DNA from: SZUA-320 sp963707875
GTDB lineage: Bacteria; Gemmatimonadota; Gemmatimonadetes; Gemmatimonadales; GWC2-71-9
Direction of reading: 5' to 3'
DNA length: 64,000 nt
Assembly (NCBI GenBank): GCA_963707875.1
Contig: CAVPRU010000014.1
Coordinates: 124,001-188,000 of the forward strand
Shown here one piece after another: positions 12,991 through 19,617 of this stretch (position 1 is the stretch's first letter; the number at the start of each line of letters is the position of its first letter). The notes beneath the pieces were generated by a model, which had not been told where the DNA came from, did not search any database, and worked only from the letters and a program-made list of their open reading frames with translations. Position numbers and translations under genes: made by a program.

Positions 12991-14112
12991 TCAGAGGTTG
13001 CCGCGAAGGGCCTGTTCCCGTTCAATCGCTTCGAACAGGGCCTTGAAATTCCCCTTGCCGAAGCTCTTGGCGCCCTTCCGCTGAATGATTTCGAAGAACA
13101 GGGTCGGCCGGTCCTGAACGGGCCGGGTGAAGATCTGCAGCAGATACCCCTCATCATCCCGGTCGACCAGGATGCCCAGCTTCCGAAGCGGTGCCAGGTC
13201 CTCGTCGATCGTGCCCACCCGGTCGAGCACGGTGCTGTAGTAGACCTCGGGCACCCGCAGAAACTCCACGCCCCGGGCGGTGAGCTGGGTGACCGTGCCG
13301 ATGATGTCGTCGGTGGCGACGGCGATGTGCTGCACCCCGGGCCCGCGATAGAAATCGAGATATTCCTCGATCTGGCTCTTCTTCTTGCCCTGGGCCGGTT
13401 CGTTGATGGGGAACTTGATCCGGCTGTTGCCGTTGGCCATGACCTTGGACATCAGGGCGGTGTAGTCGGTGCTGATGTCCTTGTCATCGAAGCTGATGAG
13501 TTGGGTGAAGCCGAGCACGTCCCGGTAGAACTCGACCCAGCGGTTCATCTGTCCCAGTTCCACGTTGCCGACGCAATGATCGACGTACTGGAGGCCGATC
13601 GCCGGAGTCTCGACCGCGCTGGTGAGCGGCGCGAAGCCCGGCAGGAAGGTGCCGGGATAGTTCCGGCGCTCCACCAGGGAGTGGATGGTCTCGCCGTAGG
13701 TGCGAATGGCGGCAATCACCGCGCTGCCATGTTCGTCTTCCAGCCGCTCGGGGGCCCGGACGCTGACGGCCCCCCGGGTGACCGCGAGGGTATGCGCCTC
13801 AGCCGCGTCCTCGACCCAGAACGCCAGGTCACGCACCCCGTCGCCGTGGACGGCGATGTGCTCGGCGATCGGGTGGTCCGGATGGAGGGGAGTGGTCAGG
13901 ACGAACCGGACCTTGTCCTGCTCCAGCACGTAGCTCGCGGTTTCGCGGGTGCCGGTCTCCGGCCCCCGGTAGGCGATCAGTCGATAGCCCCAGCAGTGCT
14001 GGTAGTAGAGGGCGGCCTGCCGGGCATTGCCGACGTAGAACTCGACGTAATCGGTACCGTTGATCGGAAAGGTATCGGTTACCGGCTGGGCGGCCGGTTG
14101 CGTGGCGGTCAT
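12991..14112 (-). CDS. hpd: 4-hydroxyphenylpyruvate dioxygenase
   Basis: A 373-residue Fe(II) dioxygenase of the VOC fold that converts 4-hydroxyphenylpyruvate to homogentisate. The 2-His-1-Glu triad is visible: His in YVDHCVGN, His in GVQHIAVA, and Glu in the C-terminal LFFEIIQRKG, followed by the family signature GFGKGNFKALFEAIE-like segment (here SFGKGNFKALFEAIE). It feeds the adjacent hmgA. Upstream lies tRNA-Arg, the insertion site of the mobile element, so this gene marks intact chromosome on the left side of the insertion. Confidence 0.95.
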   Translation of the reverse strand: MTATQPAAQPVTDTFPINGTDYVEFYVGNARQAALYYQHCWGYRLIAYRGPETGTRETASYVLEQDKVRFVLTTPLHPDHPIAEHIAVHGDGVRDLAFWVEDAAEAHTLAVTRGAVSVRAPERLEDEHGSAVIAAIRTYGETIHSLVERRNYPGTFLPGFAPLTSAVETPAIGLQYVDHCVGNVELGQMNRWVEFYRDVLGFTQLISFDDKDISTDYTALMSKVMANGNSRIKFPINEPAQGKKKSQIEEYLDFYRGPGVQHIAVATDDIIGTVTQLTARGVEFLRVPEVYYSTVLDRVGTIDEDLAPLRKLGILVDRDDEGYLLQIFTRPVQDRPTLFFEIIQRKGAKSFGKGNFKALFEAIEREQALRGNL

Positions 14113-14239
14113 GGCTGCCTCCGGAAATGAGTCCGAGGGCGGAATCTAGCCGATTCCGGTCGCGATCGCAGCCCGGCCGACCGGGGGCGTCGGGCCCGGG
14201 AATCGCGGGCGGAAGGGTGGGCGAGGAGACTCCGTGGAA

Positions 14240-14313
14240 CGCGCCCGGGAGGACTCGAACCTCCGACCCACAGCTTAGAAGGCTGTTGCTCTATCCAGCT
14301 GAGCTACGGGCGC
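14240..14313 (-). tRNA. tRNA-Arg (anticodon TCT)
   Basis: Folds as a full cloverleaf: 7-bp acceptor (GCGCCCG / CGGGCGC), D arm, anticodon stem ACAGC/GCTGT with loop CTTCTAA (anticodon TCT), T stem GGAGG/CCTCC with TTCGAGT. CCA is not encoded. Its 5' half (14275-14313) is the left copy of the 39-bp attachment core, so in this genome the 5' half was supplied by the element. The integrase stop codon lies inside the D loop. Confidence 0.95.
14275..14313. repeat. attL core (39-bp direct repeat, copy 1)
   Basis: Identical to 24337-24375. On the minus strand it runs from the tRNA-Arg 5' end (GCGCCCGTAGCTCAG) to the anticodon loop (CTTCTAA). The flanking bases differ on both sides, so 39 bp is the full identity block. 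Confidence 0.93.
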
Positions 14314-15622
14314 TTGTTACAGCACTTGCACTTACAGCGTCAGGATGTTGCTCTATCGGATTAGTGCCAGAATTAGTGCCAAACTCAGTGACAACCCCCG
14401 CTGCATCGGACCCCTCCTGGCGGTACTCCACCACTTCGGCCCGGTGGCGATGCTGCCCCAAGTGGCCATACACCCGGCGCACCAACGACTCGCCCCCGTG
14501 GCCCAACTCCCGGCCCACGGTAAAGATGCTCACCGGGGCCCCGCCGTCCAAGGTCTGGAGTCGGGCTGTACAGTAGGTGTGCCGGAACACCTTTGGCGTG
14601 ACCCCCCACCCCTCGCCTCCCCCCACCTGATCCAGCGCCTTCTGGAAATTCCAGAGCATCTGCTCGGGCCCCGGCTTGGGGCTTGGGAACAGGAGCACCC
14701 TCGCGGCCTGCCCTTCCATGATTTCCTCACCGGCCCGCCGGTTGAGGTACGGCCGGAGGATGGCCTCGAGTTGGGGCCAGAGGGGCACCACCCGATGGCT
14801 CCCCGGGGTCTTCAACCTCCGCCAACGGTTCGGGCGAAAGGTGACGGTCTTCCGCTCGAAGTTCACGTCGGACACCTCCAGCCCGAACACCTCGAGCCGC
14901 CGACCGCCGGTCAACAGGAACGTGGCCACCAACTCGTGGAGGTAGGGCACCGCCAAGTCCGCCCGGCGGAGTTGCTGTCGCTGGGTGGCCTCGAGCAAGA
15001 GCGTGGCGTCGGGCACTTCCAACCACTGCGCCTCGTGGCGAGGAGCCGCGGAGGGTTTCTCCATCACCGCCGCCGCCGGGTTGAACCCTGGCAGAACCAC
15101 CCCTTCCCCACCGGCCCGCCGGTAGAGATTGCTGAGGCTGTTCAGGTGATGCCGGGCCACGCCATCCGTCAGACTGCCTCCCTTGCGACTCGGCGTCTGG
15201 CGCAACAACTCAATCCACTTCCGCACTTCCACCACACCGATACTGGCCAGCTCGCGTTCCGCCCCGAAGAACGCCACCGCCCGCTCAAGGTGCCGCTGGG
15301 TAGACGCCAGCCACTGCTCCGTGACTTTGCCGGAGCGGAGTTTGGCCTCGAGGTGGAGTTGAGCGTATGGGGCGAGCTGGCTGGTGGCCGTGGCGTGGTG
15401 GCCGGTGAGCCCTGCGGTGCGCCGCGCCTCCTCCAACAGGCGGAGTCGGTCGGCCAGGAGGACCTGGGCCACGTCGGCATCCGTGGTGGCGAGCTTCTCC
15501 CCCGGACAGATCAAGGGCTCACGTCGGCCCCCGACACCGGCATAGTCCCTGAGATCGGCGTACGCTCGGGGTGGCCCCCGGCCCTGATCTCGCCAGTAGA
15601 TCCTGCGCTTGGGTCCAGGCAT
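14291..15622 (-). CDS. int: Tyrosine site-specific recombinase (integrase)
   Basis: A 443-residue phage-type integrase. The C-terminal half holds the catalytic set: Arg in LLTGGRRLEVFGLEVSDV, the FRHTYCTAR box, the LGHGGESLVRRVYGH box with the nucleophile Tyr, and a lysine between strands. The middle is a helical core-binding domain. I chose ATG 15622 over the in-frame start at 15676 because GGAGG lies 7 nt before it. The last codons (SARSSAG, stop TAG at 14291) are read from tRNA-Arg sequence, so the gene borrows its stop from the attachment site. A promoter and palindrome are seen upstream. Confidence 0.93.
   Translation of the reverse strand: MPGPKRRIYWRDQGRGPPRAYADLRDYAGVGGRREPLICPGEKLATTDADVAQVLLADRLRLLEEARRTAGLTGHHATATSQLAPYAQLHLEAKLRSGKVTEQWLASTQRHLERAVAFFGAERELASIGVVEVRKWIELLRQTPSRKGGSLTDGVARHHLNSLSNLYRRAGGEGVVLPGFNPAAAVMEKPSAAPRHEAQWLEVPDATLLLEATQRQQLRRADLAVPYLHELVATFLLTGGRRLEVFGLEVSDVNFERKTVTFRPNRWRRLKTPGSHRVVPLWPQLEAILRPYLNRRAGEEIMEGQAARVLLFPSPKPGPEQMLWNFQKALDQVGGGEGWGVTPKVFRHTYCTARLQTLDGGAPVSIFTVGRELGHGGESLVRRVYGHLGQHRHRAEVVEYRQEGSDAAGVVTEFGTNSGTNPIEQHPDAVSASAVTSARSSAG
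14363..14385. repeat. Arm-type repeat near attL (copy 1)
   Basis: A 23-bp sequence containing AGTGCCA twice, 12 bases apart, and identical to 24212-24234 in the same orientation. It lies 50 bp inside the element, within the 3' end of the integrase gene (residues FGTNSGTN). Paired copies near both attachment sites are what integrase arm-binding sites look like. Confidence 0.7.
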
Positions 15623-15680
15623 CAACACCTCCACGGAGAAGGGTTCAGACCGTCCGGCGGGCACCGGAGGGTGCACCGCA

Positions 15681-15712
15681 TTGATACAGCTTCCTTAGAC
15701 GCCTTGTCAAGG
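15681..15712 (-). promoter_or_regulatory. Integrase promoter with overlapping palindrome
   Basis: Minus strand TTGACA (15710-15705), 18-nt spacer, TATCAA (15686-15681). The -35 box lies inside a perfect palindrome CCTTG-T-CAAGG (15702-15712), a likely operator in the gap between int and the divergent HTH gene. Confidence 0.6.
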
Positions 15713-15738
15713 AACCTCGTCACGGGTAGGGTTGGCGC

Positions 15739-15951
15739 ATGCCCACCCGATTCCGCCTCCGCGAGATCCTGGCCGAGCGGGGCCTTGGCCAGCGTGAGTT
15801 GGCCCGCCGCTCCGGCGTGTCCTATGTCACGGTGAACGCCATGTGCGTCAACCGGACGAAACAGGTTGCCCTGGCGACCCTGGACAGCATCGCCGTTGCC
15901 CTCAAGGTGGCCCCCGGGGATCTGCTCACTCGGCAGGCTCGGAGGAAGTAG
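15739..15951 (+). CDS. Small XRE/Cro-type HTH regulator
   Basis: A 70-residue protein that is one Cro/C1-type helix-turn-helix domain: FRLREILAERGLGQRELARR, then SGVSYVTVNAMCVN with the recognition helix, then LATLDSIAVALKVAPGDLL. It is divergent from int with 116 bp between them, including the CCTTGTCAAGG palindrome, so it probably controls int and/or itself. Its 3' end overlaps the convergent HTH gene by 26 bp. There is no peptidase domain. Confidence 0.85.
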   Translation: MPTRFRLREILAERGLGQRELARRSGVSYVTVNAMCVNRTKQVALATLDSIAVALKVAPGDLLTRQARRK

Positions 15952-16576
15952 CCCGCCGCCACGAGCCCAAGTCCACCGCCCGGCCTTTCGTCGGCCGCGG
16001 TGGGCCACGTCGGGCCCGGTCAAATTCCGCCACCGCCCCGCTCGGCACCCGCCACTCCCGATTCTGAAACCGATAGGCTTGCGGGAAGTCCCCCCGCTCA
16101 AGCCACATCCGCACGGTGCTCGGTCGGCGGCCATAGCGCTCCGCCAGGTCGGCCACGGTGAGATCCACCGCCCCGGGGCCATCCTCGGACGCCTGGTGGC
16201 CCTCCAGAAGGCGCAGCAGCACCCCAGCTGGTACGGCCACAGGTGTCCCCGGTGGCAGGGCCTCCGCCACGGCATGGAACGCCTCCGCCAGCACCCGGAG
16301 ACTTTGCGCCTCATCCACCAGGGGCACCTCAGCGGCCAGCACGCCGCGCCCCTTTTGGGCCCGTAGGGGTCCTGCGTCCGCCGGGAGGCTCCGCACCAGG
16401 CTGACCGCACCACGCTCCACCAGGGCAGCCTCCGCCGAGGCCACCGATTGGACCCAGAGGAATGGATCGTCCCCACAGGCAGCCCGGGCCCGGCGTTCCG
16501 CCTCCCGCCGGTCCCTGGCCGTGACGTAGCCGCCCGGCCGGGCCACGAAGAACAGCCACCGCACCCCGCTAGCCAT
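15926..16576 (-). CDS. Unknown protein with C-terminal helix-turn-helix (excisionase-like)
   Basis: 216 residues from ATG 16576, which overlaps the end of the upstream 80-residue gene by 8 bases. Residues of about 145-200 form a MerR/excisionase-like HTH (TVADLAERYGRRPSTVRMWL, then FPQAYRFQNREWRVP and a helix). The N-terminal 140 residues (starting MASGVRWLFFVARPGGYVT) are alpha/beta in character and not recognised. It could be an excisionase, a regulator or a packaging-specificity protein. Last gene of the TerS-like transcription unit. Confidence 0.65.
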   Translation of the reverse strand: MASGVRWLFFVARPGGYVTARDRREAERRARAACGDDPFLWVQSVASAEAALVERGAVSLVRSLPADAGPLRAQKGRGVLAAEVPLVDEAQSLRVLAEAFHAVAEALPPGTPVAVPAGVLLRLLEGHQASEDGPGAVDLTVADLAERYGRRPSTVRMWLERGDFPQAYRFQNREWRVPSGAVAEFDRARRGPPRPTKGRAVDLGSWRRATSSEPAE

Positions 16577-16811
16577 TGGAAACCCGCGGAGCGGGAGCGC
16601 GCCGCTTCCCCGCTTGGCCCCACTCGAGGAGTTGCCGCCCCAACGCGGCCGCGATTTCCGCCGGGATGTGGAACTCCTCAAAGTTCGTCATCCGCATGCG
16701 TCCCCCCTGCACCGCCATGGCGCTGAGCGTCAGCACAATGTCCGACGACCCCTCCGGATCGAGGTCCAGTCTCACCTGCCGCCCATCTCGTGCCCTCATG
16801 TTCCGCCTCAT
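16569..16811 (-). CDS. Small unknown protein, 80 residues
   Basis: Starts at ATG 16811, overlapping the stop of the TerS-like gene as ATGA, and overlaps the next gene by 8 bases; this tight packing supports translation. Sequence is acidic and strand-rich first (VRLDLDPEGSSDIVLTLSAM), then a helix (IPAEIAAALGRQLLEWGQAG). Not recognised. Confidence 0.6.
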   Translation of the reverse strand: MRRNMRARDGRQVRLDLDPEGSSDIVLTLSAMAVQGGRMRMTNFEEFHIPAEIAAALGRQLLEWGQAGKRRAPAPRVSNG

Positions 16812-17290
16812 GCCCCCTCCTCGTAGTCATCCCCCACCCGTGCCATCCGTGCCAACAGCACCCGGCACCCCTCAAAAAGCTCCCCCTCGGCCTGCCCTGT
16901 TGTGGTTAGTTCCACGAACCGCGGGGCCCATTCAGCGGGCCAGCGGACCAGGATTCCCCGCAACCGCCCCATGATGCTGCGCAGTTCTCGCCGGTAGTCC
17001 TCCACTCCGACCAGGTCCCCCCGGCGCTCGGCCAGGTTCAGTTCCGCCAACTCTGCCTCGACTGAGGCTCGGCGGAGCTTGGCGGCCTCGAGCGCAGGGT
17101 ACCCCGCCTTCCGCCGGACCGACGCATCACGCTCTGCCCGCCGCCACACCGGGAAGTCCGGCCACACACACCAGAACCGCCCGCCCCGCCTTTCCACTGG
17201 GGCCCCGGCCTTCACCATCCACCTCCCCACACTCTGCCGGGTAATCCCGAGCCATTCGGCTGCCTGGGCCTGGCTCACCAGTTCCCGCAT
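16808..17290 (-). CDS. Nu1-like phage small terminase candidate
   Basis: 160 residues. The N-terminus is a winged/MerR-like HTH (LVSQAQAAEWLGITRQSVGR, then FWCVWPDFPVWRRAE). It is followed by a long helix with the pattern LEAAKLRRASVEAELAELNL and AERRGDLVGVEDYRRELRSI, typical of phage DNA-packaging protein Nu1 (small terminase subunit), which recognises DNA for packaging. No large terminase is in the element, so packaging would need a helper phage motor. Identification is by pattern only; a generic HTH regulator is the alternative. Confidence 0.6.
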   Translation of the reverse strand: MRELVSQAQAAEWLGITRQSVGRWMVKAGAPVERRGGRFWCVWPDFPVWRRAERDASVRRKAGYPALEAAKLRRASVEAELAELNLAERRGDLVGVEDYRRELRSIMGRLRGILVRWPAEWAPRFVELTTTGQAEGELFEGCRVLLARMARVGDDYEEGA

Positions 17291-17582
17291 CTAACCCACC
17301 TCCCCGAAAACCTCTTGCGCTACCGCTCGCCCGCGGCGCTGCGGACACCCGCGTTATCCACACCGGCCAGGACCCGCTGGGGGGTGGCTGACGTTATGCG
17401 TCACGCTTCCTCGCTGATGCGCTGATGGAGCGCGGCCATGCCTGTGCGCGTGGTGGCGTCCGGTAGGCCCTGCCCTTCCGCTGCCCACCACGGGCCACCG
17501 CAACGCCAGTTGCCAGGTATCCCGGGGGTATCGGGTTCGTCCCCCCACGGCCACTCCCCAGATTGGGGGAAAGGGTTCGGGT
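17291..17582. other. Non-coding stretch between TerS-like gene and ATPase gene
   Basis: 292 bp between two minus-strand genes. No convincing ORF, RBS or tRNA on either strand. It adjoins the GTGCC repeat cluster in the 3' end of the ATPase gene. Together they are the best place for a replication origin or a packaging (cos/pac) site, but I see no direct proof of either. Confidence 0.4.
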
Positions 17583-18708
17583 TCAGGCGACCGCCCCTTC
17601 CTGCTCGATGGCTTCCCGCTCTAGGGCTTCTTCGGTATTGGGATCTTCCGGGTTGGTGCCGGGTCTGATGCCATGTGCCAATCCTCTTACAGAGGATTTG
17701 GCACCTGTGGCACCATCATGACCTGAAGTGCCATGGTGCCTTGGCACGTCGTTGGCACCTGCGGCACTTGGCACCACCAAGGAGCGTTCCCCGGCCTCGG
17801 TGATCCGGTACCGCGCTGTCCGGGTATCCTCAGGACCGAGGGCCAGCCCATCCCGGAGCAGCCTCCGGCGGGCCCGGTTGTAGGTCGTCTTGGCCAGCCC
17901 CGACTCTCTCTGCCACGCGGAGGAGCTATAGCCCTCTGGCTCGGATTCAGAGAGCAGCACGAGTAGGGCTCGAGCGTGTTCAGGAACAGTTGCAGCCGTA
18001 TCCACCGCCTGGGCACCCCCCCCAAAAGCGTATTGACCCTCGACAAAGTCGAGTTCGAAGTCACGGAGCGGGAGGCGGCCGCGCACCCTAACCTTCCGCA
18101 CGGTGTCCCGATGCTGGTGAGGCTGAAACTCCAGTATCATGTCGGCTTCGGCCCCGATGGCCGATGAGTCTCGGTAGTTCCCCGTGGCTTTGTTGGCGTG
18201 GTGGAGCCAGACCATGCTGGCCTTGGTTGCCCGTGCGACCGAGGTGAGGCCCTTGAGGTGCGGCGTCCACTGGGCTGCATCGCCACCAGTGTGCACCAGA
18301 CCGGCCATGAAGCTCATGAGCGAGTCCACGATGAGCACATCCGCCTCCGTTGCCCGGACCAATGCAGCTAGGTGCTCCACACTGTCAGGGCGGGTTGTGC
18401 GGATCGCCACCCGGTCCAGGTCTGTGTCGAGCGCCACCAGCCGGCGGACAAGATCCTCCTCGGGCTCATCCAGGCAGAGCCAGAAGGTCGTTGCCTGCGG
18501 GCAGCGTTCACCGAGAAACAGGTTACCACGGGAGGCCGACGCGACCGCCTGGCTAATGAGTTCAGACTTTCCACACTTCTCGGCCCCGCTGAGAAGCGTG
18601 ATACCGACCAGGCCAGGCGAGGTGACCGAGCGCAGCCGAGGGCGGTCTCAGGCGGTCGGGATCTGCCGCAAGCTCCCGGAGCCAGGCGTAGCCGCGTGGA
18701 TCGGTCAT
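17583..18708 (-). pseudogene. RepA-like AAA_25 ATPase/helicase, interrupted by a 1-base frameshift
   Basis: Two frames join into a 374-residue protein if base 18603 is skipped: 35 codons from ATG 18708 (MTDPRGYAWLREL, ending HLAWPGR), then ITLLSGAEKCGKSEL with the Walker A motif. The second frame has no start codon before Walker A, and an in-frame TGA lies just upstream, so the shift is needed. Walker B is VLIVDSLMSF, followed by WLHHANK and RDSSAIGAEADMI, as in RepA-type hexameric helicases of phages and plasmids. A winged-helix-like segment follows, then a low-complexity tail encoded by the GTGCC repeats. Probable replication protein of the element. The shift could be a sequencing error. 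Confidence 0.75.
17656..17774. repeat. Iteron-like cluster of GTGCC/GGCAC motifs with hairpin
   Basis: Ten copies of GTGCC or its complement in 119 bp, at 17656, 17675, 17699, 17708, 17728, 17736, 17742, 17753, 17762 and 17769 (hexamer starts, approximate orientation mixed). Bases 17675-17704 form a near-perfect 13-bp inverted repeat (GTGCCAATCCTCT, loop TAC, complementary arm with one extra T). The same AGTGCCA word occurs in the arm repeats near both attachment sites. It overlaps the 3' coding end of the ATPase gene. Confidence 0.65.
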
Positions 18709-19073
18709 CACCAGGCTACTTCCGTGGGGCCCCAACTCGGGCCGCAGTCCGCCTGGAGCGTCGGCTGCCACTCAGACGGGGCTGGTTCGTCCTCGAAGCA
18801 ATCGGCGGAATCCTCCAAGTCCGCCACGACCGCCCAACTTTCGGCGGCCAGTGCCGCCAGTTCGGGCTGGCCCAGGGCGGCAGCCCGAACTCGAAGAGCC
18901 AGAAGCGCGGAGAGGGCGGCGTCCACCGGATCTCCGACCAGCAGTCCGGTCAGAGCGGCCGCATGCTCCTTGATGAGAAGCGCCAGCGCCTCCGGTATGG
19001 GGAGCTTGCGTAGCGGCCCGGGGCTCACAGGGCCCCCCGGCCGCCAGCGGTCGACTGCGGCAGGAACGGTCAC
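18708..19073 (-). CDS. Unknown protein, 121 residues
   Basis: GTG start at 19073 overlaps the previous stop (GTGA), and its stop overlaps the ATPase ATG (TGATG), so it is coupled on both sides. The protein is helical and Ala/Leu-rich in the middle (EALALLIKEHAAALTGLLVG, then ALSALLALRVRAAALG) and acidic at the C-terminus. No domain recognised. Its position directly before the ATPase suggests a replication accessory role, which is inference only. Confidence 0.6.
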   Translation of the reverse strand: MTVPAAVDRWRPGGPVSPGPLRKLPIPEALALLIKEHAAALTGLLVGDPVDAALSALLALRVRAAALGQPELAALAAESWAVVADLEDSADCFEDEPAPSEWQPTLQADCGPSWGPTEVAW

Positions 19074-19423
19074 GCCGCTTCCCGCAGCAGACCCCGGAGC
19101 TCCTCAAGCTCCGCCCGGGTTGCCTGGAGATCGCGCTCCATACAGACCACCCGTTCGGTGAGTCGGAGAAGTCGGTGCCGGGCCCGTGCACGTTCGATCC
19201 GGAGGCCAAGCGCCCGCCATGCCGCTTTCTCGGAAAGGGCCGCGATCGACTGGCCACCCTCGCAGTGAGGTGAGAACGCCTGGCCCCGCGGCAACATCGC
19301 CGGGCTTCGGGCCAACTTGTGCGGGGGTGGAGAAAGGGTTGCTACAGAGCCCCCGCCTAGATCGAGGCCAGGCGTTCCCAAGGTCGGTTCGCGCATCCGT
19401 TGGGTTGTGACTAATTTGAGCAT
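19070..19423 (-). CDS. Unknown protein with C-terminal coiled coil, 117 residues
   Basis: I chose ATG 19423 (MLKLVTTQRMREPT) because GGAGG lies 10 nt upstream; the longer in-frame start at 19582 would cross a hairpin. The first half is Gly/Pro/Ser-rich. The last 50 residues form an Arg/Leu heptad helix (LRIERARARHRLLRLTERVV, then RDLQATRAELEELRGLL), probably a coiled coil. Not recognised. First gene of the replication unit, separated from the capsid gene by a terminator. Confidence 0.55.
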   Translation of the reverse strand: MLKLVTTQRMREPTLGTPGLDLGGGSVATLSPPPHKLARSPAMLPRGQAFSPHCEGGQSIAALSEKAAWRALGLRIERARARHRLLRLTERVVCMERDLQATRAELEELRGLLREAA

Positions 19424-19449
19424 TGTGTTCCGGCCTCCACCGCCGGTCT

Positions 19450-19489
19450 GGCCCGTCCGCGCTCGAACGCGAGGCGGGCCGCTGTTTTT
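19450..19489 (+). terminator. Orphan plus-strand terminator-like hairpin
   Basis: GGCCCG ... CGGGCC stem with additional pairing inside, followed by GCTGTTTTT on the plus strand. No plus-strand gene ends here, so it may stop antisense transcripts entering the capsid gene. Confidence 0.45.
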
Positions 19490-19585
19490 GATCCATCCGG
19501 ATTGCCCGGTCACGGCCTGTGACATCGGCTCGGCCAGCCGGGGCTTTACGCGGCGCGAGGTGGCACACTGAGGGGGGACCACCCC

Positions 19586-19610
19586 GAAAAGACCCGATGC
19601 GCCGCGGGTC
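19586..19610 (-). terminator. Terminator after the capsid gene
   Basis: Minus strand GACCCG, 8-nt loop, CGGGTC, then TTTTC, beginning 8 bp after the capsid stop. It would separate capsid transcription from the replication genes downstream. Confidence 0.75.
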
Positions 19611-19617
19611 CTGCGAA

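Noticed and set aside
11578..14130. 850-codon plus-strand open frame opposite hmgA and hpd
   Set aside because: It is antisense to two well-identified dioxygenases, a common effect of GC-rich codon use; no RBS or family match.
17656..17774. CRISPR array
   Set aside because: Repeat units are 5-6 bp with irregular 7-20 bp spacing and no cas genes; iteron-like sites fit better. No CRISPR array was seen elsewhere.
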